64,000 nt of DNA from contig NZ_NBWU01000008.1 of assembly GCF_002514735.1 (NCBI RefSeq), positions 124,001 to 188,000 on the forward strand, read 5' to 3'. The DNA comes from Sediminicola luteus (lineage in GTDB: Bacteria; Bacteroidota; Bacteroidia; Flavobacteriales; Flavobacteriaceae). Position numbers and translations under genes: made by a program. Shown here in pieces: positions 56,154-64,000 of the stretch. The notes under the pieces were generated by a model that was given only the letters and a program-made list of their open reading frames with translations, ran no database searches and was not told where the DNA came from. The stretch's first letter is position 1; the number at the start of each line of letters is the position of its first letter.

Positions 56154-57269
56154 CTATTCGAAATAATTCAATATTCGATAACCTCCATCTTTTAGGTATT
56201 GGTCTTTCTGCATTAATTTAAGATCGGACTGCATCATATCCTTAACCAAATCCTCAAGCTCATATTCCGGTTTCCAGCCAAGTTTCGTGTTGGCTTTAGT
56301 GGGGTCGCCAATTAAAAGATCTACTTCCGTTGGTCTAAAGTATTTCGGATCTACAGCCAACACTTCTTTGCCTATTTCCAATTGATATTTAGGGTTATTA
56401 CAAGATTTAACGTATGCTTTTTCATCTACCCCTTTACCTTTGAACTCCAATTCGATTCCTGCTTCGGCAAAACTCATACGCACAAAATCACGTACTGGTG
56501 TGGTTTTACCTGTGGCAATTACCCAATCTTCTGCGGTATCGGCCTGAAGTATCATCCACATCATGCGCACATAGTCTTTGGCATGTCCCCAATCACGTTG
56601 GGCATCAAGGTTCCCTAAATAAAACTTGTCCTGAAGGCCCAAAGCGATCCTAGCTGTGGCCCTTGTAATTTTACGTGTAACGAAAGTTTCGCCGCGAATT
56701 GGGGATTCGTGGTTGAACAAAATCCCATTACAGGCATACATATTATAGGCTTCCCTGTAATTTACCGTTATCCAATAGGCATACATTTTGGCTACGGCAT
56801 AGGGGCTTCTGGGATAGAAAGGTGTTGTTTCGCTTTGAGGAACTTCTTGAACTTTTCCATACAATTCGGAGGTAGATGCCTGATATATGCGGGTTTTCTC
56901 CGATAAACCAAGTAATCGGACGGCATCTAAAATCCTCAAGGTACCCAAGCCATCTGCGTTGCCCGTATATTCTGGGGTTTCGAATGAAACATGTACATGA
57001 CTCATAGCGGCCAGATTATAGATTTCATCGGGCTGTATTTCTTGTATTAATCGTATCAGGTTCGTACTATCGGTCATGTCTCCGTAATGCAAAATAAAAT
57101 TCCTTTCTTTCTCATGAGGATCTTGATAGAGGTGATCGATACGATCGGTATTGAATAAAGAAGACCGTCTTTTTAGCCCGTGAACTTCATATCCTTTTTT
57201 TAATAGAAATTCACTTAAATAGGCGCCATCTTGTCCGGTTACTCCTGTAATCAATGCTACTTTTTTCAT
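56154..57269 (-). CDS. gmd: GDP-mannose 4,6-dehydratase
   Basis: A 371-residue short-chain dehydrogenase that dehydrates GDP-mannose to GDP-4-keto-6-deoxymannose, the first step to GDP-fucose. '[19 protein letters not shown]' at the start, '[17 protein letters not shown]' near residue 35, '[17 protein letters not shown]' near 129, YxxxK in '[12 protein letters not shown]' near 158, and '[20 protein letters not shown]' (in part near 179) are all standard. It is the first gene of the polysaccharide operon; the 132 bp upstream holds the terminator of the preceding gene but no clear promoter box. Confidence 0.97.
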   Translation of the reverse strand: MKKVALITGVTGQDGAYLSEFLLKKGYEVHGLKRRSSLFNTDRIDHLYQDPHEKERNFILHYGDMTDSTNLIRLIQEIQPDEIYNLAAMSHVHVSFETPEYTGNADGLGTLRILDAVRLLGLSEKTRIYQASTSELYGKVQEVPQSETTPFYPRSPYAVAKMYAYWITVNYREAYNMYACNGILFNHESPIRGETFVTRKITRATARIALGLQDKFYLGNLDAQRDWGHAKDYVRMMWMILQADTAEDWVIATGKTTPVRDFVRMSFAEAGIELEFKGKGVDEKAYVKSCNNPKYQLEIGKEVLAVDPKYFRPTEVDLLIGDPTKANTKLGWKPEYELEDLVKDMMQSDLKLMQKDQYLKDGGYRILNYFE

Positions 57270-57342
57270 GTAATGATTTTATTTAGGTTGTTGAGGTCTT
57301 AAATGTTCGATATTAACGTTTCCTTTTCAAAAAAATTTTATC

Positions 57343-57373
57343 AAAAATAAAAAAGCCTTCAGTACTGAAGGCT
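57343..57373 (-). terminator. Strong terminator of the beta-helix lipoprotein gene
   Basis: A perfect 20-nt palindrome, AGCCTTCAGTACTGAAGGCT (57354-57373), followed on the minus strand by TTTTTTATTTTTG. It lies 29 bp after the stop of the beta-helix lipoprotein gene and separates it from gmd. On the plus strand it is followed by a weaker T-rich stretch. Confidence 0.93.
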
Positions 57374-57401
57374 TTCTGGCTTTTATGTGCATTTTTTTCG
57401 G

Positions 57402-59213
57402 TTAAAGAGCCCCAATATTAAAACTGTGTCTCGTATTACCCTTAAAATCTTTAAGCACATGCGTACTTATGTCTGAGATATCTTTGCCTGAATTTAGTAA
57501 TGGGCTATTATTGGATAATTCTAGTCCGGAAATATCAAAATCGGTATTTTTGGCTGTTGATGCATTGATGAACTCCGGATTCCCACCGATTAGATTGTAG
57601 GCTGCATATTTATTATCAATTTCTTCAGGACCAGTAGCTCCATTAAAATGACAATTCTCAAATCGGGTATCCCTACTTAATGTGTAACCATTGTTTTCAA
57701 TAACAAAGGTTCTGGTAGTGTTAAAAGTGGAGTTGTAGAATCTGGTATTTCTATTTGGTCTATTTGCCCTTATTCCGTATTCAACGTTATAAAAAGTACA
57801 ATTGGCAAAATAATTGTTATACGCTTCATTGCTTCCGTTAGCACTGGATTCACTGAAAATCAATGCATATTGTGAGTTTTTAATAATTAAATTTATGAAA
57901 TGATTATCATTACCAGGATGATTGGAATTAATGTTCGGGTCGTTAGATGCCCCGTCTTTGTATGCCGAGCAAGATACACCTCCCCAAGTCCCGTCGACTA
58001 TAATATTCTTAAAAGTATTATGATGTGCGCCATTACCAAAATAAATTCCTGAAAGCGGGTCAGATTGGTCATATAACCTTCCTTTGATTATACCATTTTC
58101 GAATAGGTTATTGTTAGCATTGGTGAAGTTAACTTCCACACTGGTGTTTATAACCTTAAAATTTCGAATACGATTTCCGATACCTCCATTTTTTACTACG
58201 AACCCATGGCCCCCATGGGGTACGGATTCCGCTCGTTCACAGGTGTTGTTTTCAAAAACAAGTCCTTCTGAGTAGGTGTTTCCTTTTCTAGTAATAAGAA
58301 ACATATAATCGGTTCCGTTTTTAGTATTGTAAGAGTAGACAATATTGTTTGAAACAGTACCAGAGAAGGCTCCTTGGAATTGAAGGGCGTTCTGTTCTAC
58401 GTTTAAAAAACTACAAAATTGAATATCGGCATTTTTTGAACCTCTATTATTAATCCCAGTACCTTTGTAGCGGTCGGGATTGGAAGTATCACGCATACCT
58501 ACGTTCATATTACCTTGTTCATGGAATATACAGTTCCATATTTTGGTGTTGGCACTGTTTTCATTGATTTGAATTCCTGTGGAGTATCCACTAAAAATCA
58601 GGTTTTCTACTCTTATATTACTCCCGTTGATGGTAAGTGCTGTTTCGTCTCGACTATAATTCTTTTGTAAAAATGGCATTTCGTTTGCACTTGGACTTTT
58701 TTTGTAGTCGAAAGAAACACCTCCGGAAACAACCGTAGTGCCCCGTCTTCCCTTTGTGTTAGGGGATAAAAGATTTTGATTGTTGGCATCAATATCGCCT
58801 GGGGTATTCTTATAACCCATAAAGGTGATTGGGTTATCTGGTGTTCCAGAATTCGAAACTGTTAAAAGAAGCGCATTGTAGGTGCCAGCTTTAATGTATA
58901 CCACATCTCCGGCTGTTGCCGTTTTAATAGCATGTTCAAGACTCCAAGATTTAGCTTCCGATAACCCGTCGTTTTGCGAAGACCCATCGGTTGTTACATA
59001 GAAGGCACCACTAATGGGATGGGAAATACCAGTGTTCGGTGTTTCCGGTGTTTCGGGAGTTTCAACGTCGGTTGAGTCTTTGGGTTGGTTTAAGCTTCCA
59101 TCAATGTTCTCCTTTTCTTCCTGGGACAACATATCATAAAATAAATCAGAGTCTTTTTGACATCCAATAGTGGTAAGTAGGCATAAGACTAGGGGTAGAA
59201 GCATAAACTTCAT
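57402..59213 (-). CDS. Right-handed beta-helix lipoprotein
   Basis: A 603-residue lipoprotein. The start at 59213 gives 'MKFMLLPLVLCLLTTIGC', a classical lipobox; an ATG six codons upstream (59231) is possible. After a Glu/Thr/Pro-rich linker there is a DUF1565-like start ('FYVTTDGSSQNDGLSEAKSWS' in part, near 72) and 'GDVVYIKAGTYN', then parallel beta-helix repeats to about residue 590 with repeated 'NCIFHEQ', 'FENNTCE' and 'NNLFENG' strands. Such proteins may be polysaccharide lyases (for example PL6) or binders, but I see no definite catalytic set. It is monocistronic with a strong terminator. Confidence 0.85.
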   Translation of the reverse strand: MKFMLLPLVLCLLTTIGCQKDSDLFYDMLSQEEKENIDGSLNQPKDSTDVETPETPETPNTGISHPISGAFYVTTDGSSQNDGLSEAKSWSLEHAIKTATAGDVVYIKAGTYNALLLTVSNSGTPDNPITFMGYKNTPGDIDANNQNLLSPNTKGRRGTTVVSGGVSFDYKKSPSANEMPFLQKNYSRDETALTINGSNIRVENLIFSGYSTGIQINENSANTKIWNCIFHEQGNMNVGMRDTSNPDRYKGTGINNRGSKNADIQFCSFLNVEQNALQFQGAFSGTVSNNIVYSYNTKNGTDYMFLITRKGNTYSEGLVFENNTCERAESVPHGGHGFVVKNGGIGNRIRNFKVINTSVEVNFTNANNNLFENGIIKGRLYDQSDPLSGIYFGNGAHHNTFKNIIVDGTWGGVSCSAYKDGASNDPNINSNHPGNDNHFINLIIKNSQYALIFSESSANGSNEAYNNYFANCTFYNVEYGIRANRPNRNTRFYNSTFNTTRTFVIENNGYTLSRDTRFENCHFNGATGPEEIDNKYAAYNLIGGNPEFINASTAKNTDFDISGLELSNNSPLLNSGKDISDISTHVLKDFKGNTRHSFNIGAL

Positions 59214-59231
59214 TCTTTTAACATAAAACAT

Positions 59232-59517
59232 AGCAAAGTAGGAATTTTGGGTTTAATAGGTTAAGCATATTTCTTTGCAACATTCGGGAACTAAAGATCT
59301 TTATATTTTCTGTTACGTCGGTGAAATAATCGGTTTTTTCGTTGAACTACCTCTTTTTCACAAAACCATTTACGGGGATGTATCGGCTTTTGGATTTTTA
59401 AATTTGAAATATTCGATGAACTACCGTTTTTGTTAACATTTACCAGGGTTTCTAGATCAAAATTGAAAAGCCTATACTTAACCAAAGTTTTGTACGTTTG
59501 CTTTGAAAACTTGACTT
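59232..59517. other. Divergent promoter region, no gene seen
   Basis: This A+T-rich 286-bp spacer separates the divergent lipoprotein and deacetylase genes. A 64-codon minus-strand reading frame at 59291-59485 is short, rich in basic residues and has no recognisable motif, so I do not call it. A -7 box near its right end serves the deacetylase. Confidence 0.5.
59493..59500 (+). promoter_or_regulatory. -7 box for the polysaccharide deacetylase gene
   Basis: TACGTTTG is a perfect TAnnTTTG match, predicting a start near 59507, 11 nt before the ATG at 59518. The -33 position lacks a clear TTTG (nearest TTG at 59463, spacing 27). Confidence 0.5.
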
Positions 59518-60396
59518 ATGCAATATTGTAATACCTATTCGACCTTACTGAACCACCACGGTAAGGGTTTTAGACATTATGCTAGGCATTTGGCCTTGGA
59601 TGGTCTGGCATTATTGAATAGGTTCGGATTGGATAGACAGCTTAAAACCCCAAGGATACACTTTTTGTATTTCCATCATATATTTAAGGATGAAGAGCGA
59701 CCTTTTGAATCTTTGGTTTCCAATTTGGCCAAAGACCATGAGTTTATTTCCTATTCAGAGGCTGCCGATCGCATACAGAAGGGTAATGTAGATCGCCCCT
59801 ATATCTGTTGGAGTTCGGATGATGGGTTTAAGAATAATCTGGCAGCAGCAGCTATTCTGGAGCGTTATGGTGCAAGTTGTTGTTTTTTTGTTAACCCAAG
59901 TACAATTGGGTTAACTGAATATGAAAAGATTAAGTCGTTTTGTCATGAAAAACTGAATGTTCCCCCAATATCCTTTTTAAATTGGGAAGACGTGGACCTT
60001 TTGTTAAAAAACGGACATGAAATTGGAGGCCATACGATGTACCATGACATGGTTGCAGCGATGCCACTGGAAGCGTTTGAAGACGATCTTTTGGAGACAA
60101 AAAAGATTTTGGAATCAAAATGTGGGCAGATTAAACATTTTGCCTATCCGTATGGAGGTTTCCAGCATTTTACGCCACAAGCGTTCGAAACAGTCTTCGA
60201 GGAAGGATATGAGACCTGTGCGTCTGCCGTAAGGGGGTGCCATATCGTTGATCAAAGTGGTATGCCCAAAAATAAACTGTTGATTAGGCGTGATCAGATC
60301 ATTGCTGCTTGGAACCCAAAACACATTGCCTATTTTATAGGGAATTCCGTTAAAAAAATGCAATTGGTTAACAATAGCTACCCCCAAGTGGGTTAA
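59518..60396 (+). CDS. Polysaccharide deacetylase (CE4-like)
   Basis: A 292-residue NodB-homology protein that would remove N- or O-acetyl groups from a glycan. Motif 1 'WSSDDGFKNN' near residue 99 has the catalytic and metal-binding Asp pair; motif 2 'GGHTMYHD' near residue 170 supplies two His metal ligands; 'FAYPYGGFQHFT' near residue 207 is motif 3. No signal peptide is evident, so it may be cytosolic or act on lipid-linked precursor, which is unusual for this fold. It stands apart from the operon on the opposite strand, converging on the type B T9SS gene. The 95-bp tail spacer shows no clear terminator. Confidence 0.9.
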   Translation: MQYCNTYSTLLNHHGKGFRHYARHLALDGLALLNRFGLDRQLKTPRIHFLYFHHIFKDEERPFESLVSNLAKDHEFISYSEAADRIQKGNVDRPYICWSSDDGFKNNLAAAAILERYGASCCFFVNPSTIGLTEYEKIKSFCHEKLNVPPISFLNWEDVDLLLKNGHEIGGHTMYHDMVAAMPLEAFEDDLLETKKILESKCGQIKHFAYPYGGFQHFTPQAFETVFEEGYETCASAVRGCHIVDQSGMPKNKLLIRRDQIIAAWNPKHIAYFIGNSVKKMQLVNNSYPQVG

Positions 60397-60491
60397 CAAT
60401 AATCTGTAGTTGGGTTTTTATTGGCATAAAATCACGATATGTAACGAATTGAGGTTGTATTCAATCCTAGATCGTAACAGTGTTGCCCCTT

Positions 60492-63400
60492 TTATCTTAC
60501 CAAACTAAAATGACCTTTGAACTGAATCGTCTTTTCCGAGATACGGTCATACAATTCTGTGCTGAACCAGTAATCTGAAGCGGGTACGGGTCTAGAATTA
60601 AAGGTGCCGTCCCAGCCTGGTCCAAGAGGGTCTAAAACTGCCATAAGGGTTCCTTGTCTGTCAAATATCCGAATACTTACATTTTGGGTTATATTAGGGT
60701 TGTTAGTTCCCAAAACATGCCATGTCTCATTATTTCCATCCCCATTGGGTGTAAATACCGTAGGGTAGTTTACTATTAAAAAAGGTTCACTTGAGATAAC
60801 ATCTCCACAATCCGAAAGCCCTTTTACGTATATTCTATGCAAACCACCAGGTACATTGGTAAAGTAATTGTCCACTTGAAAAGGTCCGTCAGGCATATCC
60901 AAACTATATTCGAATTGATCATATAATAAATCATCGTTGTTTACTACGGCACGAACGCGGTTACCAGCATTTAATTGATAGCCTTCCGCGGTTACCTCGG
61001 CTTCAACCGTTAACGGGCGCAAGGTACCAATGACTTCGGATGTGTGAACAATAGAGCCTCCGCATTCCGACTGGGCCCCGACTTGGTACACTTGTAAGGT
61101 GTATGTTCCGGCTTCGGTTACTCTGAAGATCGGGTTTTCGACCCCATCATTGTCGGGGTCGTTATTTGGGGTCCAATTGTATCTGTATCCAGGCCCTAAG
61201 TCCGTACCTATTTCAATGAATTGACCCGGTTCGGCACATAAAAAGGTCTCATCTGGCAGAGAGATCGTTGGTTCTTCCAGTATGGTAATGTCAAAACTAC
61301 TTTCGGTAAAACAATCAGGAAGGTTCGGGTTTCTGGCTACAATGAATAGTGTTGTAGAGGCCGCAATGCGCTGGCCTTCAGCTAAAGGCTGCCCTATGCC
61401 ACCACTGTTGGCATAATACTGATTATTTAGGCTTAAGGGTGGTAAAGTATAGGTTTCACATGATTCTTGATTGGGTAGAATATCGACTATAGGAAGTGGA
61501 TAAACTTCCAGATTTACCTGGGTTCGGGTATCACTAGTACAATTTGATGCCGCTTCGGTGGTTTGGGCGTAATAACTATACGTTCCTTGGCCATTAATTA
61601 CAGGCGTATAATTCGTGCCTGTCGCCAACAAGTTTCCACCGATTGGTTGGTCATACCACTCAATGGTATCCCCACCTGTTGTGGGCAATAGAACGTTAAG
61701 TGATGGCGATGGCTGGTTTTCACAGATCTCATAATTATCTACGGCGATTGGGGCATCCAACTGAGGGCATGAGCAATCGGGAGCTATAACATTTTCAGTA
61801 TAGGTACACCCATTTTCACTTACTGAAATTTGAAGATCTAAGCCTGCAGGTATATCCGATATAGTATTGCCATTGATTATACCCACGTTTGTACTGACCA
61901 TAGCAGTGTTGGACGATACGCTAAAGGTTACCCTATAACTAGTTCTATCGGGGGCACAATTGGTGTCTTCTAGGGTTACCGTTGGTGTCGGATTGATGGT
62001 TATGTTAAAGCTGCTCTCGTCTGTACAATTGGGTGTAGTGCCCGATTGGTTATAAATATAAATCGTTTGGTCGGAGGTGATTAGGTCTCCAGGGGAATAC
62101 GGTGTTCCGCCACCATTGCTTTCAGCGAAGTAAAAATTACCAGGAGTTAAAACAGGAAGTTCGTAACTATCACAGGACGCTATGTCTGGTAATACTTGTG
62201 CCGTGACACTGGCATGTATCGTATAATCTACCTGCAATCTTGAAGCACTACTACATCCGGAAACGGTTTGTATGGCTTCGGCATAATAACTGTAATTGCC
62301 GACCGCTGTTACCGTTGGGGTAAATGTAGTTCCGGTACCTATAAGTAATCCTGCTGTTGGGGCATCGTACCACATAACCTGATTACCCAAACCTGTGGGG
62401 TCTAACTCTACGGACACTGGTATATTGGGTGTTCCCTCACATATGGCTGAAGAAACGGCATTAATAGGTAGGGCAATTGTGGGACAGCTGCAATCGGGAG
62501 CCGTGTATGTCAAGATACGGATACAACCGTTACTGTCTACGGTTATATCAAGATCGTTTCCGGCGGTAATCCCGCTTACCGTATTACCGGTCAGGGCTCC
62601 TTCACTTACACTGGTTATAGTACCAGCGTTAAGGGTAAAGGTTACGTCGTAGGTGCTCAAGTCAGGAGCGCAACTATAGCTTGCCCCATCAATGGCGGGG
62701 GTAGTTCCCACATTGACTAAAAAGCTACTTTCATCGGTACAATTGGGAGTAGTGCCGGTTTCAATATATACATAAATGGTTTGACTTGAATTAACAATAT
62801 CGCCGGGAAACAATTCCGCTCCGGTGCCACCCGTATTTGTGAAATATCTATTTCCAGGGTTTAATGCTGGCAGGGTATAGGAATCACAGGCTTGTACATC
62901 GGAAAATACTTGGGCGGTTACGCTCGGATGTATGGTAAATTCGACCAAAACCCTATTGCTCCTACAATTCGAAACGGTTTGAACGGCTTCGGCATAATAG
63001 GTATATGTACCTGCAGTGGTTTCTGTTGAGGTGTAGCTTAAACCAGTCCCCAATAATGTTCCTCCACTCGGGCTATCGAACCATTCAATGGCATCCCCCA
63101 GGCCGGTTGGGTCTAATTGAACCGAAATGGGGCTGTTCGGATTTCCATTACAAATCGCCGTAGAAGTGGGATTAGTGGGTTCGAGAATAGTAGGGCAGCT
63201 ACAATCGGGCGCTGTATATGTTAAATTTCGAATACATCCATTGTTGTCTACGGTATAGGTAAGATCGTTACCGGAAGTAATTCCACTAACGGTATTTCCA
63301 GTGAGCACACCCTCACTTACACTGGTAATGGTGCCCGCATTTAAGCTTAAGTTTACCTCATAGGTCGATAAGTCGGCAGCGCAAGCATAAGTGGCCGATG

Positions 63401-64000
63401 TCAGGGCCGGTATTTGGTTGGCTACTATTGTTGCTTCAATGGTCGGGGCAGGGGTAAGGGTACAAGTATTGGTGCTATTTTGTATAGACACAATGGAAAG
63501 GGTGGTGTTTACGGCAATGGCATTGGCCGGAATGCTTGCATTTCCCGTGGCATCTAGGTTTATGGTGGCGGTAGTGGTTCCTCCGTCAAAACTATAGGTG
63601 ACTATGGCGTTGGCATCTCCTCCGGAAATATTAAAACTGGAATTTTCCCCTATACAAACCGAAGTATTGGCCGGACTTAGGGTAACTGCCGAAGGTAAGG
63701 CATTAACGGTCAATTGGGCAATAGATTCTTCATAACACTGATAATCATTACCCCGGGCCCGTACACGATAGAAATGGCCATTTTGCGTTGGGTTTATATT
63801 GGCCACGGTTAAACTGTTGGTCGTTGTTCCAGAAACATCCCCTAAATCGGATAATGCCGTATAGGTGGTGCCTCCATCTGTACTTAAGGCCCAGTCGTAT
63901 ACTATAATAGCCCCACCGGCCCGGTTAGCGGTTAAGGTAAAAGTGGCGGATCCGCCTTCGCATAGCGTTAAGTCGTTTAAAGCCGTAGTTATAGTTACAG
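60492..64000 (-). CDS. Very large T9SS type B secreted protein, partial at right edge
   Basis: The reading frame is open from the stop at 60492 to the window edge (at least 1169 residues), so the 5' end is missing. The C-terminal ~95 residues are the gliding-motility-associated/CHU_C type B T9SS domain ('YPTVFTPNGDGNNETWHVL', 'IRIFDRQGTLM', 'GWDGTFNSRPVPASDYWF'). Upstream are Ig-like modules arranged in three repeats of roughly 237-240 residues, each with 'APDCSCP' (near 63200, 62490 and 61775), 'VEWYD/SP', 'TYYAEA' and 'PNCTDESSF'. It is likely a surface adhesin or matrix protein. Internal GTG/ATG codons are not real starts. Confidence 0.93.
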   Translation of the reverse strand, partial: VTITTALNDLTLCEGGSATFTLTANRAGGAIIVYDWALSTDGGTTYTALSDLGDVSGTTTNSLTVANINPTQNGHFYRVRARGNDYQCYEESIAQLTVNALPSAVTLSPANTSVCIGENSSFNISGGDANAIVTYSFDGGTTTATINLDATGNASIPANAIAVNTTLSIVSIQNSTNTCTLTPAPTIEATIVANQIPALTSATYACAADLSTYEVNLSLNAGTITSVSEGVLTGNTVSGITSGNDLTYTVDNNGCIRNLTYTAPDCSCPTILEPTNPTSTAICNGNPNSPISVQLDPTGLGDAIEWFDSPSGGTLLGTGLSYTSTETTAGTYTYYAEAVQTVSNCRSNRVLVEFTIHPSVTAQVFSDVQACDSYTLPALNPGNRYFTNTGGTGAELFPGDIVNSSQTIYVYIETGTTPNCTDESSFLVNVGTTPAIDGASYSCAPDLSTYDVTFTLNAGTITSVSEGALTGNTVSGITAGNDLDITVDSNGCIRILTYTAPDCSCPTIALPINAVSSAICEGTPNIPVSVELDPTGLGNQVMWYDAPTAGLLIGTGTTFTPTVTAVGNYSYYAEAIQTVSGCSSASRLQVDYTIHASVTAQVLPDIASCDSYELPVLTPGNFYFAESNGGGTPYSPGDLITSDQTIYIYNQSGTTPNCTDESSFNITINPTPTVTLEDTNCAPDRTSYRVTFSVSSNTAMVSTNVGIINGNTISDIPAGLDLQISVSENGCTYTENVIAPDCSCPQLDAPIAVDNYEICENQPSPSLNVLLPTTGGDTIEWYDQPIGGNLLATGTNYTPVINGQGTYSYYAQTTEAASNCTSDTRTQVNLEVYPLPIVDILPNQESCETYTLPPLSLNNQYYANSGGIGQPLAEGQRIAASTTLFIVARNPNLPDCFTESSFDITILEEPTISLPDETFLCAEPGQFIEIGTDLGPGYRYNWTPNNDPDNDGVENPIFRVTEAGTYTLQVYQVGAQSECGGSIVHTSEVIGTLRPLTVEAEVTAEGYQLNAGNRVRAVVNNDDLLYDQFEYSLDMPDGPFQVDNYFTNVPGGLHRIYVKGLSDCGDVISSEPFLIVNYPTVFTPNGDGNNETWHVLGTNNPNITQNVSIRIFDRQGTLMAVLDPLGPGWDGTFNSRPVPASDYWFSTELYDRISEKTIQFKGHFSLVR

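Larger units (their letters stand above)
39029..57269 (-). other. Surface polysaccharide biosynthesis locus
   Basis: Seventeen consecutive minus-strand genes, most with 1-20 bp overlaps or very short gaps. Content: GDP-fucose synthesis (gmd, fcl), seven glycosyltransferase or putative glycosyltransferase genes plus a possible GT-D enzyme, wzx, wzy, four acyltransferases and a carbamoyltransferase. Breaks large enough for a separate promoter are at 46784-46870, 53891-53949 and 40745-40866. No polyprenyl-phosphate sugar-1-phosphate transferase, Wza/Wzc or chain-length regulator is included. The stretch is visibly richer in A+T than the left part of the window. Confidence 0.85.

Noticed and set aside
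57402-59213. Calling the beta-helix protein a polysaccharide lyase
   Set aside because: The fold is compatible, but no catalytic Lys/Arg pair or Ca site could be placed with confidence.
59291-59485. A 64-codon minus-strand frame in the lipoprotein-deacetylase spacer
   Set aside because: Short, basic, no motif, no promoter box; chance frame in A+T-rich DNA.
60365-60401. Direct repeat GGTTAACAATA at the end of the deacetylase gene
   Set aside because: Only 11 bp, two copies, one spanning the stop codon; no sign of a mobile element or attachment site.

Overview
The window looks like a chromosomal segment of a marine-type Flavobacteriaceae (Bacteroidota). The evidence is: C-terminal sorting domains of both type IX secretion classes (type A at 35.2 kb, type B at 60.5 kb), a bacillithiol-pathway bshA, a Bacteroidota-style LptD and TamB, several TAnnTTTG -7 promoter boxes with no clear Shine-Dalgarno sites, and several TTG/GTG starts. 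The genus cannot be fixed from sequence alone. I saw no tRNA, rRNA, CRISPR array, transposase or integrase. All identifications come from reading motifs; no database search was run.

Region 1 (0-9 kb) is housekeeping and envelope: an AI-2E family permease, a DUF4159 protein, rsmE and tsaD on the minus strand, interrupted by a plus-strand DUF1223 thioredoxin-like gene, then a large tamB. Region 2 (9-16.7 kb) holds a pfkA-gapA-GlcNAc kinase cluster closed by a strong bidirectional terminator, ridA and lptD (minus), and a periplasmic amidase with a SPOR domain. Region 3 (16.8-27.7 kb) starts with a UDP-glucose dehydrogenase/UDP-glucuronate epimerase pair, then an MlaD/MCE protein, a two-gene membrane Fe-S/CCG oxidoreductase, a small orphan protein, a GH3-serine hydrolase fusion, bshA and a PrcB-like lipoprotein. 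Region 4 (27.7-34.5 kb) has an OmpA-type barrel protein with a clear terminator and a two-gene heavy-metal RND pump (CusA/CzcA plus CusB/CzcB) without an outer-membrane channel gene.

Region 5 (34.5-38.9 kb) is a two-gene minus-strand unit: a 1252-residue secreted PQQ-type sugar dehydrogenase/beta-propeller/thrombospondin-3 repeat protein with a type A T9SS tail, translationally coupled to a small lipoprotein.

Region 6 (39.0-57.3 kb) is one long minus-strand surface polysaccharide locus. In transcription order: gmd, O-acyltransferase, fcl, wzx, a possible GT-D enzyme, two hexapeptide acyltransferases, a glycosyltransferase, wzy, a second O-acyltransferase, six glycosyltransferases and a NodU-type carbamoyltransferase. 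It would supply GDP-fucose, assemble and acylate a repeat unit, flip and polymerise it, and carbamoylate it. It has no initiating sugar-phosphate transferase and no export or chain-length genes. The ugd/uge pair at 17-19 kb may supply uronic acids to it. It is visibly more A+T-rich than the left half of the window, strongest at about 46.8-56.1 kb.

Region 7 (57.4-64 kb) has a beta-helix lipoprotein followed by a strong terminator, a polysaccharide deacetylase, and a very large repeat-containing type B T9SS adhesin-like protein that runs off the right edge.
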